NCBI RefSeq assembly: GCF_001625305.1
Contig: NW_017803169.1
Span: 372,790-436,789, forward strand
Source of the DNA: Branchiostoma belcheri
Taxonomy: Eukaryota; Chordata; Leptocardii; Amphioxiformes; Branchiostomatidae
Length of the DNA: 64,000 bases
Reading direction: 5' to 3'
Shown here in pieces: positions 20,011 to 30,716 of the stretch (its first letter is position 1; each line of letters opens with the position of its first letter). The position numbers and the translations under genes were made by a program. The notes beneath the pieces were generated by a model, which saw only the letters and a program-made list of their open reading frames with translations, ran no database searches and was not told where the DNA came from.

Positions 20011-21417
20011 GCCCGGGTAGAAGGGGTGCCCCGGGCCGAAAAGCCACTCTTAAAAAGGCCGGGGGACTGGAGCGTAGCTGGGCCATGCGGTTATGTTCGG
20101 CAGTTGGAAGCCGCCGATCCTCTCTTCCTGCGGCTTGGCCGTAGCGAAAAAACGCAGCTGTGCTACATGGGTAAGTGTGGTGGTATGAGGTCGCATGTGC
20201 ACGACGGTTAAGGGCCTATCCACAGGTTTGGTTTATTCTAAAGGACATTTTATCTACTGACATCAGTTGCCTTGGTACCAAGCGGAGCCTCGGAACGGTC
20301 GACGGAACGAACTGAATCATACGATTTGTGCTCATTACTTGTACTACTATTTTGGGGGCGAGTACAAATGTGTTCTTGCCCTTCTGCGATGGGTTGTGAC
20401 TTCTGATGGGTTTGTTGGTATTCGGGTGTCACCTGTTTTTCTACTTGATTTTTTTCAATCCTAAAGATCAGTTTGTTCTATTTCGTTTTGGACAATTTGG
20501 CGGTTTACTCAAAAGCGTTTGTTCGTGATGGTTTCTTTTAAAGGCCCAATCTTTCCCTCTCGCGGACCTAGTCGGCCCAACTAAGGACCTTGCCGTCCAT
20601 CCCTGACGGTCCGGGAAGCGAGCGGGTTCCCCCCCTCCAATTTTTCGTCTAGGCTTGAAAGTTTTTTAATGTGTGCGCATTTGTCAGACATTTATTTCTT
20701 CCGCAACCCTTCGGAGTGGAGATATTCTCACTTCGCCACGGACACTGGTACTTGTAATCACGGTTAGCACCACTGGTAAGTGCGTGCATTAAGGCGAAAG
20801 TCTGTTCTCCGAGGGGTGATTGGAGGGGGGCAACTCCCGCTTCGCCCGGTCCGGTACCCCAAAGGGAAAATGTTTACATCTGAAAAGCTTCACAGCAGGC
20901 AAATGGATGAATAAAGACGGTTCAAGGCACCTGGGAGAGGGATAGCGACCCTCACACGCGCTTTGCATTTTTTCAGACAATCTTGCCGCTCTGGTTAACA
21001 TTTCCGCCCGGGTTACTAAACAGTTTCACGAAGAGCTGGCCACTGTTGTGTGTGATCGTTCAATTACGGTAAATAGCGTTGTGTCGTCCCACAGCCATGG
21101 AAGGTGACACTCGTCAGTGCCCCAGGATAGGTTAAGGCAACATTCTGCCGACTGAGTACCGTAGAATCGTGATCGAAGGAGCTTCTGCGAGACGCATATT
21201 ACTTCAGGACACAATAAAAGTCAGCATGAACAGCGGCAGGGTCTGTGTGAAAACAAAACGACAGCTACAGTATACTGTATGGAGGTAATAAGTGGCAGGA
21301 ACAGGTATTGGAATGTTTCTATGGTATACAATCAGAAACTACCTGGAAGGCAGGTATACTAAAGCGCTGTTGTAGGACGAGTATTTGAGTCGAGATATGG
21401 CATACGTGCTATCTAAC

Positions 21418-21851
21418 TAGGGCTGCGGACCGGTACACTGTACCGGTCCAATACCGTAAAAATCGTTTCGGTACAGGTCCAAAATACCGGATCATGAAGT
21501 AACGAGTATATACCGAAATAGCTAGTTTACACCATGTATATGACTAAAGATAGGTAAATCCTACCACAAAGACGAAAAATTAGCACTGGAAAAGACGTAA
21601 ACACCGTCGATTGATTTGAGATCCTCAGTCTCACGAGACATCGCGAGAGTGTGGCTGATCCAGGGTTGTGATTGGAAGATACTGACAAGTTGTCAACACT
21701 TTATTATTGTTTGTGTCATGATTGAAAAAGTGAAGAACACGTGTTAATTTGTCAAATTGTTCAGGTACAGGTACAGGTCCGGACCTGTACCTAAACCTCT
21801 GTACCGGTACTTGTACCTGTACCTGATGTTGCGTTTAGGTACGCAGCCCTA
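21418..21851. mobile_element. hAT-type MITE
   Basis: TIRs TAGGGCTGCGGACC / ..GGTACGCAGCCCTA are flanked by a perfect 8 bp duplication TATCTAAC at 21410-21417 and 21852-21859, as expected for hAT. The interior is built of GGTACAGGTA / GTACCGGTCC words. It is nested in the SDR element. Confidence 0.9.
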
Positions 21852-23439
21852 TATCTAACGTATTTAAATAATACGATCAGCGCTATGTGCATTTTCTTGC
21901 CGCAAAGCTCTTTGACGTAGGAAGAAGATAACAGACACGCCCAACGGTCAGTAAAACTTAGGCACCATGAGCAATTTTCTTCGCACCACGTGCTTCGAGG
22001 TTATTACCTGAGCTCGAGCATCAGGGGTAGAGGCATTTTGATAAGTTTGATTGTACAGCTGGAAATTTGATGTTTGATTCACGTTTCAGTAAAGAAAAAT
22101 CTGTTCGAGGAATTTTCGTTATTTTAATGGTTGTCAATGTAGGGACTGCTTCTGTGGAATTTTCGACATGTCAGGCAACCGGGAATATGTGGGGGGGCAG
22201 TCGACAGTCCAGTTTTCGTGGGCCACCCCACCAACCCCTTCTTTTATGCTGCCTCCTCGTATCGCTTGCATGTTGTTTTATTTTTGTAGTCACATAAATT
22301 TTATTGACTTAAGGGGAAAAGCACGGGTTGCTTATATGACATTACGAGAAGGTACCCTTACAGCAATTGAAGTTTGAACTGCATCTAAGACTCTACACTT
22401 TATAGGTGTAAAAAGTGACGTGGGCCATCGCGGTAGCAGGGAAGATAGAGAACTGATGTTGCGATGCTGTAGCTCTACTATGTTGGAAAGAGATGATAAC
22501 AGAGAGTTTTTTGACGAGAATAAAGTTTACGATGCAGAAGGTAGTATTCGGTTGATTATCTACGATAGCCACACTTAAGTACACAGGTAGAGTAGTCAAA
22601 ACAGTATAATCGCCTAACAGAGGGTAGCTTAATTGAATGAAACTTAGGACGGAGTGAGAGAAAGGGGAGCGTTTTGTCGGTCTGTTGAGTAGTGACTCCA
22701 ACTCCTTTTAAGATTTTATCGTGAAGGAGGCTTAGATATTGCAATTGGGGGTAGACCATTTCCACAAGGAAGCAGTTGAGGGCAAAAATGATTTAAAAAT
22801 ACTTGTCAGTTTAACAAGCGATAGGCGAGAAATTCGGTTCGGCGAAGGTTGGGTGGGACAGAATCTCGAATGCGTGATGGATTGAGATCTTGAAAATATT
22901 GGGAGAAAATCCGATAAAATTTTCCTAAATTGGATCAGTGTTTATTTACTTTCTGTCAGTCAAGGTGTCCCATCTAACCTCAGCTAACATGTTTAGAACC
23001 TCTCAAGGCTCCAGTACAGACCGGGCCGCTGATTTTTGGGCAGCCTCTTTGAGACAGTATTGGCCAGATAGACCACACTATATAATTTTAGCACTTTTCA
23101 ATTATTGGAAGAACCAGAGTAATTTACAATGTTTCCACGGGGGACAGTTTTCTCTCTAGAAGATGGATACATTTCTTGCGGCCTGGGTAAGAGAGTTTTG
23201 CACGCCGGTAACCCCGATGAGAGAGACTCTTACACCTCGTTCTTGACCCGTTATTTCCTGATTCCAGCGGTTGAATCACCTTAAAACCTTAACATTGGCC
23301 GCAGGTTCGCGTAGTGGTGGAGGGAGATAGAAAATACAGGCAGTCACTTACATACATGCAGCGGCGGCCTATCAGCCGGGGTCTTTGCCACCACATATAA
23401 GTTGCTTGTTTCCTAAGTAGTTAACATCTATACCAGGGT

Positions 23440-24130
23440 CTCGAGTTATGGAATCGGTAAGGTCAGACTTCTACAGGGTACTCGACCTCTTGGTTTCCAG
23501 AGAAGGACAGAAGAAACAATTTCCTGTTTAGCTCGATAGCAATGTCCTGCAAGTTTTACCCTGCGGTGGGTGAGTTTTTTGAGACAGCCTCGGAAGACCC
23601 CACATATATTGCTTGAATAACACCTTGTGGTGTCGATGGTATGTTTGTGCCTTTCGAAATAACTTAATGTAAGTTCCATCTAATGTGTTTTGGAGTAAAC
23701 ATGTAAGTGGCCCTGTTTACGCATCGTTGGTTATACGGTGGTACAAACGACTTGGACCATCAATTTGTTAGGAATGTTAGATCTCCAAACATTATCCTAT
23801 TTGTTACTTGCTTCCTAGCCGGATTTTTTCTGGTTTCAAAATCCTTTTGGAGTTTTTTTACGTTAGAGCCTAGATATTTGAAGTTGTCTACGCTTTGGAT
23901 AAGGGCCCCATATTGAAGGATCTGAGCTCTCGTGACACAGTGATATTTGTATGGAATTCGGTTTATTTTATTCATTACATTGAAGTCCAACCAAGGAAGC
24001 GGATTCCTCTAGTGATGATAACAAAGTCTCGGCATTTCTTAATCGATTCGGTAACTATAGCAAGATCATCAGTAAAACCTAAATCAGGTAAGAGTTCTCC
24101 GTCGTGACTCAAGGGGGACAGTCACATACA
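23440..24130 (-). mobile_element. Degenerate LINE (RTE/CR1-like) polymerase fragment
   Basis: The minus strand reads DLGFTDDLAIVTESI (the F/Y-x-DD reverse transcriptase motif) near 24050, then DNFKYLGSNVKKLQKDFETR near 23880, and RRVKLAGHCYRAKQEIVSSV with LLWKPRG near 23550-23480. These are successive blocks of one LINE polymerase, with frameshifts between them. Confidence 0.75.
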
Positions 24131-24405
24131 AGATCACACCTAAGTGACAGAAGCAACTCCTAGTTTTTTCTCTTACCCGAGAAGTTGAGTATGAAACTGG
24201 TGTAAGGTTTGGGGAGGTAAGATGATAAGGAGTGGGAGGATAAAAATTGATGAGGGGTTTTAAGTGGTAAGGATTGGGTGTATATGGTTTGGGGGTTTTA
24301 AGTGATGAGGATTGGGGGTATATGGTTTGGGGATAGAAAGGAAAATGGAAGGAGTTAGGGTGTAAGCCACAGACAGGTCGGCCGTTTTACAGTATATGTT
24401 ACCGA

Positions 24406-24570
24406 GGTCTTCTCGCCCCATAACTTAACCTATTACTGAGGTCCATCAGGGTAAATATATAATTATTCCCACTGACGTCATATTAAAGTTGACCAATCGC
24501 GAAATCTCGCGAGAGGTCAACAACCTATGACGTCATCACTCTTCTATCCTTCACTTGTCGCGACCTCATC
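24406..24570 (+). repeat. SDR internal B1-A2 junction
   Basis: B1 (24406-24463) and A2 (24463-24570) overlap by one T. B1 matches 25315-25372 and A2 matches 18582-18689. Confidence 0.85.
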
Positions 24571-25314
24571 GGAAAGGAGGAACAGGAAGTTAGGTAGCGC
24601 ATATCCAGGAAGGAAACTTAAGTGACCTGTTAGCCCATTTAATCCTCTTGCACGAATCGCAGAGATCCAACCACAGTGTTCCGCATCCTCAATCTCGGTC
24701 TATTATATACCAGCTGTTGCATGGTTGGGATTGCTCTAAGATGATGTTGTCCAGCCACAGGTCCCTTGAAAGACTTCAAGCCAGCGGTGTGATAGATTGA
24801 CTGGGAGGGGTGATCGGACGGAGATCGGATGGTAGGCCATATCGCCGGACTCAGCACACGGAGGCAGGACGGAGGCGCAGGAGGATACGTGGCTAAATTA
24901 ATCGTTGACTAAATTTTGTATAACTTCACGATGTGGAAATACTACGTTTAGGGTGATTTTACATTTGGTTGCACACTGCTACAATTAGAGTAATTTTAGA
25001 AATGTATTTGTTTTATTATTCCAATGACAGATTGTAAATGAGCTTTTGTGCAATAAACCATTTTGAAGATTTGAAGATGGGTAAAAGTTTACAGTGGTAT
25101 TGTGAAAGGAAACGCTTGCGCTCAGCTTAATTAGGATCAGTTGATACGGAGACCAGACGTTGTAGGCTCCACAAGGAAAAGCAAGGGGACCGGTATGCCT
25201 AAGTTTGGGTAAGGTGTCTGCCAGGACCGGAGGATTGGTGTATTTTTTCCTGCCCACCCACCCTCCCATCTATTTTTCTCAACGCCTGGCGGCCTGTGAC
25301 GTTTCCCGGACCTC

Positions 25315-25372
25315 GGTCTTCTCGCCCCATAACTTAACCTATTACTGAGGTCCATCAGGGTAAATATATAAT
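25315..25372 (+). repeat. SDR terminal repeat B2
   Basis: 58 bp starting ggtcttctcgccccataact and ending gggtaaatatataat, same as 24406-24463. Sequence after it diverges, marking the right end of the element. Confidence 0.85.
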
Positions 25373-25597
25373 GAATTAGATATAAGAGGTGAAATGAGAA
25401 AAACTAGAAAGACAATCTATGTATGAACTGTAAAAAAAAGTGACCGGGGGCCGAGGTAGGAATAACTGGTTGGGTGGGGCGACTGTAACGGCGATGTGTG
25501 ACTTGAATAGATAATACTAATACTCGATATTCAGAAGCACAATTGCAATGCATCATGAGTTCGGGCGGTAGAGGATTTTTGCAAAAAAAGTAAAGAA

Positions 25598-25815
25598 ATT
25601 TAAATCTCAAAGACTTCACATTGTCTGGAAACAATCCGGCGATGAAGAAACACATTGAAAATCATTTTCTTTTATTTCGAATCCCCTCGTGTACATACCA
25701 GAGAAACATCTGAGAGAATGTTTTAAGCTGCTCCCCTCTTCCAGAATTTACTTAGCGACAGGATCTGGTATCCACGTAAACAAACACTGGAGGATCAACC
25801 ATACCAATGCAACAA
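25598..25815. repeat. Dispersed repeat R1, copy 2
   Basis: Matches 11786-12008 in the same orientation. Both end caaccataccaatgcaacaa. Confidence 0.8.
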
Positions 25816-25841
25816 GAGTATCGGAGAGTGTTGTTTGAAGA

Positions 25842-26040
25842 GTGTTGTGGGGTCGTGTGGCGTATAGCGGTAGCGTCTTCGGCCCAGACTCGAGAGGGCG
25901 AGGGTTCAAATCCTGCCCAATGTCATCGATCTTGTGCCCTTGGGAAAGGCACTTAACACGACTTTCCTCACTTCACTGGAGGTCACTCCACGTTAAATGG
26001 AGGTCGCGTGGGAGAGCCACACCCCACGCACGTTAAAGAA
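25842..26040 (+). mobile_element. tRNA-derived SINE
   Basis: A pol III box A-like tagcggtagcgtc and box B GGTTCAAATCC lie 35 bp apart, followed by the family body cttgtgcccttgggaaaggc acttaacacgactttcctca. Other copies: 44930-45220 (-), 50460-50580, 51895-51995 and 55428-55570. It is not a functional tRNA: no full cloverleaf. Confidence 0.75.
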
Positions 26041-26051
26041 CCCACCGCACT

Positions 26052-26968
26052 TATCAACAAGAGTTCCACAATCTCATACCTTCGCCAAATGAGGTTAACC
26101 CTTGCGGGTGACGAATTATACAATTTTAATCATTGATTTTGTAAATAAGAGCCTCATTTGCATGGACTATGTCAGTTGATCATATTCTTCATCCAATGAC
26201 AGCCTTATCATAGCAAAAAGGCTATTTTAGCACTTCCTCATAAATTATGCAAATGAGGTCATGATTTGAATAAATTATGTTTGTTGATGTTCACCTTCAC
26301 TTAACTTCCAAATGTGGCAAGTATGAAATTCGGAGTGCAGCAGTTACAACTATGAAATTATAAGAATTTTCCATTAATTATGCAAATTAGGTCCTCATTT
26401 ACATAATATATATCCTCAGATGTTTTTCTCGTTCTCAAGTAGATGTCACAAGTGTTTCATAGTTCTATTATCGAACAAAGCAGAGTTATAGAATTTACTC
26501 ATTAATTATGCAAATTAGCGCCTGATTTGCATAATTGCCATTTGATCATGTCAAGCATCACTTATACTACTTACATACCAAAAATCACGACAATACGTCA
26601 ACCGGTTCTTGAGTTATCGTCCTTCAAATTTTTCTCAACAAATGCTCCTGCAGTTCCAGAACAAGGCGCTAGGGGACCCAAACTCACGTCACTTCTTCCC
26701 TACCACAAGAGCTATCTACCAACCAAAATTCGTTACCCTAGCATGTCCAGAACATTGATATCAAAACCGGAAGTTCAGCTGCAGTACCTAGGAAAGCCGC
26801 TAGGGGGCCCAAAATCTAATCATTTCTAGGTCTCATGAAGACCTACCCACCTACCAAGTTTCATTCCAATCCATTTACTGCTTCTCGAGTTATCTTGCTA
26901 AACCACACACAAACACACATACCCACACACAGACAAACGCTACTGAAAACATAACCTTCTTGGCGAAG
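26052..26968 (-). mobile_element. Hairpin-ended non-autonomous element, family Y
   Basis: About 915 bp, matching 52854-53757. Ends are caagagttccacaatctcat accttcgcc and ggttatgttttcagtag in reverse, with ACCTTC..GAAGGT hairpin bases, the same plan as family X. It contains repeated attatgcaaatgag / ctcatttgcataat octamer modules. Confidence 0.8.
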
Positions 26969-26975
26969 GTAGACA

Positions 26976-27292
26976 GTTTCCTATTTACACTGCGCAATCA
27001 TTGGTGCATCCTTTATGAGTTATGGGGCAGTGCCTGCGTCGCGTGGCGAAGGCCAAGTCCTTTTATATCAGCGAAACGCTGATCGGGTGGGGTGGGGGGG
27101 TTGGAAAAGAAACCCACCCCTCGAAACCTTTTTCTCCCCTTCCCCTCCTTGGAACTGGCCTATCACCGCGCTCCTCCAGCGTTGCGGATGCTTTCCAAGA
27201 CTGCACTCAGTGAAGTTATCCGCCTTCCATTCCTTATATGGGTGTTTGATTACGTCATATCGGATTCAACCAATGAGTGAGCAGTGAAAATA
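26976..27292. mobile_element. Short TIR element at the break of the DIRS recombinase
   Basis: Left end CAGTTTCCTATTTACACTGC, right end (reverse) CAGGTTCCCTATTTTCACTG. The right ~100 bp recurs almost exactly at 33870-33975, and the left ~70 bp recurs inverted at 28082-28160. It is either a MITE or a DIRS-type inverted terminal repeat unit. Confidence 0.7.
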
Positions 27293-27664
27293 GGGAACCT
27301 GAAAACTTGCCCGGTATCGGCTATAGAATGGCACGTAGCCACGGCTAGGTATCTGTCGATTAACCTAAAGACGGTTTTCGCTTTAGATCCATGTCCAAGG
27401 AAGGACACGCACTGGCCGCTCAACCTGCTTCTGCGGCGACAAGTAACGCCCTCAGGCGCTACCTCCAGAAGTTGGGCATTGACGAAAGAGAGACGTTGCA
27501 TTGCCGTAGATCTGGGTGCGATATATATCCCTACACATGGCTAGGGCGTCGAGCAGGGAGGTCATGGATTGTGACGGTTTGGTTACCAGGAAAACGGCCT
27601 CCCATTACATGAAAACTTGCACAAGTATTGGAGCCAGGAGGACCGGCATCGCGGCTAACATCTG
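27293..27664 (+). pseudogene. Tyrosine recombinase, C-terminal half (DIRS type), inverted
   Basis: The plus strand shows CPVSAIEWHVATARYLSINL, then in another frame ALRRYLQKLGIDERETLHCR-RSGC, then EVMD and TRKTASHYMK. These correspond to the recombinase C-terminal blocks (Arg in the H-x-x-R-S-G-C region and the nucleophile Tyr in SHYMK). At least two frameshifts separate the blocks. The usual HVGW is altered. It starts exactly where the TIR element at 26976-27292 ends. Confidence 0.75.
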
Positions 27665-28081
27665 AAGAAGTCAGACGTGCAGTAGCGACGTACAAACAGA
27701 ATAACGCCCACAAGGATTAGAGCCAACCTTTTGGTTAGCTTAGCCCTCAGAAGTGTCTTTGCTTTTATATTTTTGTTCCAACCACTTTTGTTTAGGTTAT
27801 GAGGTTAATTTGTTCTCTATCGATGTGTTCTTGATTGTGTGGTATGAAAAAGAAAAAAAGAAATGGACTGATATTAAATTTATTTGAACTTAATCCCTGC
27901 GTCGGCATCGTATTTAATTTTCGGGTACATTTAAGACAATTAGATTTAGGAGATAGGGATGGATTAGGTTGGGGTAAGATTAAAGATAAGGATGGGATGA
28001 GATTGGGGGTATTTATGTAAATATGAGAGAGGATTTACTTTAAGTTAGAAATGATACTAGTAAGGAGTAAAGGGTAAAGAC

Positions 28082-28160
28082 GTAGCGACGGAGGCACTGC
28101 CCCATAACTCATAAAGGATGTACCAATGATTGCGCAGTGTAAATAGGAAACTGTTCTTTC
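28082..28160 (-). repeat. Inverted copy of the left end of the TIR element
   Basis: The reverse complement of about 26976-27045 with few changes (ctatttacactgcgcaatca, ttatggggcagtgcctccgt). It directly follows the N-terminal recombinase half. Confidence 0.85.
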
Positions 28161-28164
28161 TAAA

Positions 28165-28643
28165 ACGAAGATGATTGACCTTCCATCCCTCAGGGTCTTA
28201 CCGAATACATGGTTCGAAATCAGGGATCCTGATTGTGTTCGGAAAACTTGGGACGTTCTAGTCCTCAATAAATCGGCAATCCTGTCTCTGGAAAAAAACC
28301 AGTTTTATGATTGCCTGTTCTCTTGCCAAGGTATGCACTTTTGAAGCTGACTTTTCTTGCGGGACTTTTGTCTGTACTGACTATACCCTGGCTCCCATTC
28401 TCCAAACTTCCGAGTTCATTACAGATGGCCCTCAATTTGCCTATATATAAATCTACTGCAGTTCTCTGAGAGAACCTTTGTTTTACCCTGTTCATCCTTC
28501 CAGATCAAAAACGTTACTAAATCTACCGTTGCTGCCGTCTCTAGTGTTTTTTGGCGGGGACAAGGTTTCAAAGAATTCCGCCAAAAGACTATTGAGAATA
28601 TTCTTTTGCTTCCCGTACGATGAGTTCTCCTAGCGCTTCTCAA
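28165..28643 (-). pseudogene. Tyrosine recombinase, N-terminal half (DIRS type)
   Basis: The minus strand reads TAATVDLVTFLIWKDEQGKT (core-binding region), after a frameshift TAVDLYIGKLRAICNELG, and near its end NHVFGKTLRDGRS. These blocks are typical of DIRS recombinases. The frame is broken at least twice and stops at the TIR copy at 28160. Confidence 0.75.
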
Positions 28644-29179
28644 TCTCCTGTAGTCTTTTTATCTATCACAATGTGGTTTACTACTTTGCCTGTTGCTTCA
28701 GTTCTCCTATACTCGATCCGTCTCGACTTTCCACACTTCTGACAAAATTGAAACCACAGTCGTTTGAGGACCCACAACTAGTACCCCTGACCACAGGGAC
28801 CCAGACCCTGGCCGTCCCATGGCTAATGACACTCATTGCCAGCGTCTCTCCCCTGTTCTGGCTCTAGCCCAAACGGGTCTATAAAGCTACCATACCTACC
28901 GTGATTGGCGCGTGACTTGACGGAGTTGGGTTTATCGCTTCTAAAGTGTTACAGGACTTCTGCGTATCGTCGTGAACTCTTGGAAATAAAAGAAAACAAG
29001 CCTTTGGTGCGTTTCCCCCGCTATTCTTGTGTTCAATTTCCTTCTATCTGTCGGTTAATATATCTTATCCCGTATTCTTACACGCTTATGAAACGCCTTT
29101 CACAGGAGGAAAGCCCACAAATCCCACGTAGTTTGTCGTAAGGACCATCCTTCTTTCCTAGTTGGGAACCATAACACGG

Positions 29180-30716
29180 GTTGGCCGGCACAAGCCACTT
29201 TCATGCCCATCTTTGCCTTTCTCGTCAGTAAAGGCCACCAGTATTTTTTAGGGTCGAAGGTCTGGAACTACTATAACTACCCTTGAACCTTGCTGCTCAG
29301 TCGTCAAAAACCTGAGTAATGGCGCAATTACCGCGAAGGGGGGATACACATAACAATTCCTACCCGTTAGATTCTGGGTGAAGACATTAACTCCACAAGA
29401 ACCTGGTGCAGGGTCTCTACTGAAAAACTTCAGCTTCTTCCCGTCCCTTCCTGTTTGCACGTTAGAGGGCAGGGCCATGAGGTCAGTGTCGAAACCTGAG
29501 GGTCCCCCTAGCTCTTCATCAATGCGTTGGAACAGCTCTTCATGCAACTTGACGTCGGAACCCGATACTCGCCTTGACGGCGCATCTGCTTCATTTTCTT
29601 TTGACGGGACAAAGGTAAGGTTTAGGTCTACGTTGTATTCCATCACCGTTTCCCAGAGCTTCACTATTGCTCTAGACAAGTCGATGCTCCTTCCTCCTTG
29701 GTTATGCCAAGCTGCGATCAAGTTCATGTTATCTACCCTTGCGTCCACTTTCTTATTCCGCACTAGAGCCTCTGCTGACAAAAGTACCCGTCTCAGGGCT
29801 TCCGTCTCTTTTACCGCAATTATGTTCTGTCGCTCTCGCTTTTGCCAGTAGTCTCCACATTGTACGCTGTGCTGCTCTGTCGTCCACGAGCCGCCCCATC
29901 TAAAACCCGAGGCATCGGAGGAGAGAGTTACCACCTCACGCTTCTCTGCTCTCCAAGGGACGTGGCCCTCCCAAGTATCCAGAAACCTCCAATGTTCTAA
30001 TTGCTCCTTTAGGTTACCTTGTATTGGGACCAACGCACCTTTTCTCTGGGCCTGTTTAACTGCCTCAAAGATCTCTCTGCAATATAGCCGCGCAGCCGGG
30101 ACTGCTAACCCAAATGACACTAGCTTCCCAGCTAGTTTCTGCAGCACTACAATAGGAACCTCATCGCGTCTCAAAATGTCTTCCCTTAGATCTGTCACCG
30201 CATTCCTTTTACGTTTTGGCACCCTAAAGGCTAGCAGTAGTGAGTCTGCTGTTAGACCTAAGAAATCTAACGACTGTACCGGGTCCAGCTGGGACTTGTC
30301 TATACCTATGAAAAATCCCAGTCCGATCAACACACTACACAGTATGAAACATGCCGCTTGGGCTGCTTCATAGTCTGGCTCTGAGCTTTCTTCCACCTCC
30401 ATGGTCTCCACTCGCTGTACCTGGTTTCTGGACGCCAACTGAGCCGCGTGTCTGTCGTCTATGTAAGGGTTGATGGAACGCCCAACTCCCTGATTCTACT
30501 CATCGCTACATTCCCTATTGTTTGATAGACGAACGCAGAACCGGACCAGCCAAAGGGAATTGTGGCAGACACATACCAAAAACCTCCCCATTGAAAGCCT
30601 ACCAAAGGTTTACTTCCTTCTGTGATGAAGACATGATCATAACCACTCTTGTCATCACATTTAGTTTGGTAATGTCCTTTACCAACATATCTTGTTAAGT
30701 CTACGATCGAGTCCAG
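29180..30716 (-). pseudogene. DIRS-like reverse transcriptase core and RNase H
   Basis: From 30716 the frame reads through TKCDDKSGYDHVF (first catalytic Asp region) and GFQWGGFWYVSATIPFGWSG, then shifts near 30470. The new frame opens with PYIDDR (the RT catalytic DD box, 30454-30468) and continues without stop to 29248. RNase H blocks follow: VTLSSDASGFRWGGSW, ETEALRRVLLSA, DNMNLIAAWHNQGG and SKENEADAPSR. After a stop at 29248 the same frame has W-W-P-L-L, a usual end block of these polyproteins. Confidence 0.85.

Larger units (their letters stand above)
18582..25372 (+). mobile_element. Split-direct-repeat element (PAT/Ngaro-type ends), apparently non-autonomous
   Basis: A 108 bp repeat A occurs at 18582-18689 and 24463-24570. 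A 58 bp repeat B occurs at 24406-24463 and 25315-25372. B1 abuts A2 directly (…atatataat|tattccc…), giving the order A1 - body - B1A2 - spacer - B2. Among known elements this is the terminal structure of PAT/Ngaro-type tyrosine-recombinase retrotransposons, where B1-A2 represents the circle junction. Both repeat pairs look identical by eye, suggesting a recent insertion or maintained ends. I find no tyrosine recombinase or RT of the expected kind inside. The only coding traces are a LINE fragment on the minus strand and a hAT MITE, both probably nested. The leader region has a tandem array of hairpins and splice donors. Confidence 0.75.

Noticed and set aside
18582..25372. Reading the 108 bp direct repeats as short LTRs
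   Set aside because: The second repeat pair B and its direct fusion to A2 do not fit an LTR element but fit split direct repeats; no primer-binding site or polypurine tract was seen.
25845..25915. tRNA-like sequence with box A and box B
   Set aside because: No full cloverleaf, and the same body follows each copy in the window; it is a tRNA-derived SINE, not a tRNA gene.
29378..29851. 157-codon plus-strand ORF
   Set aside because: Antisense shadow of the DIRS RNase H region, which shows the real motifs on the minus strand.
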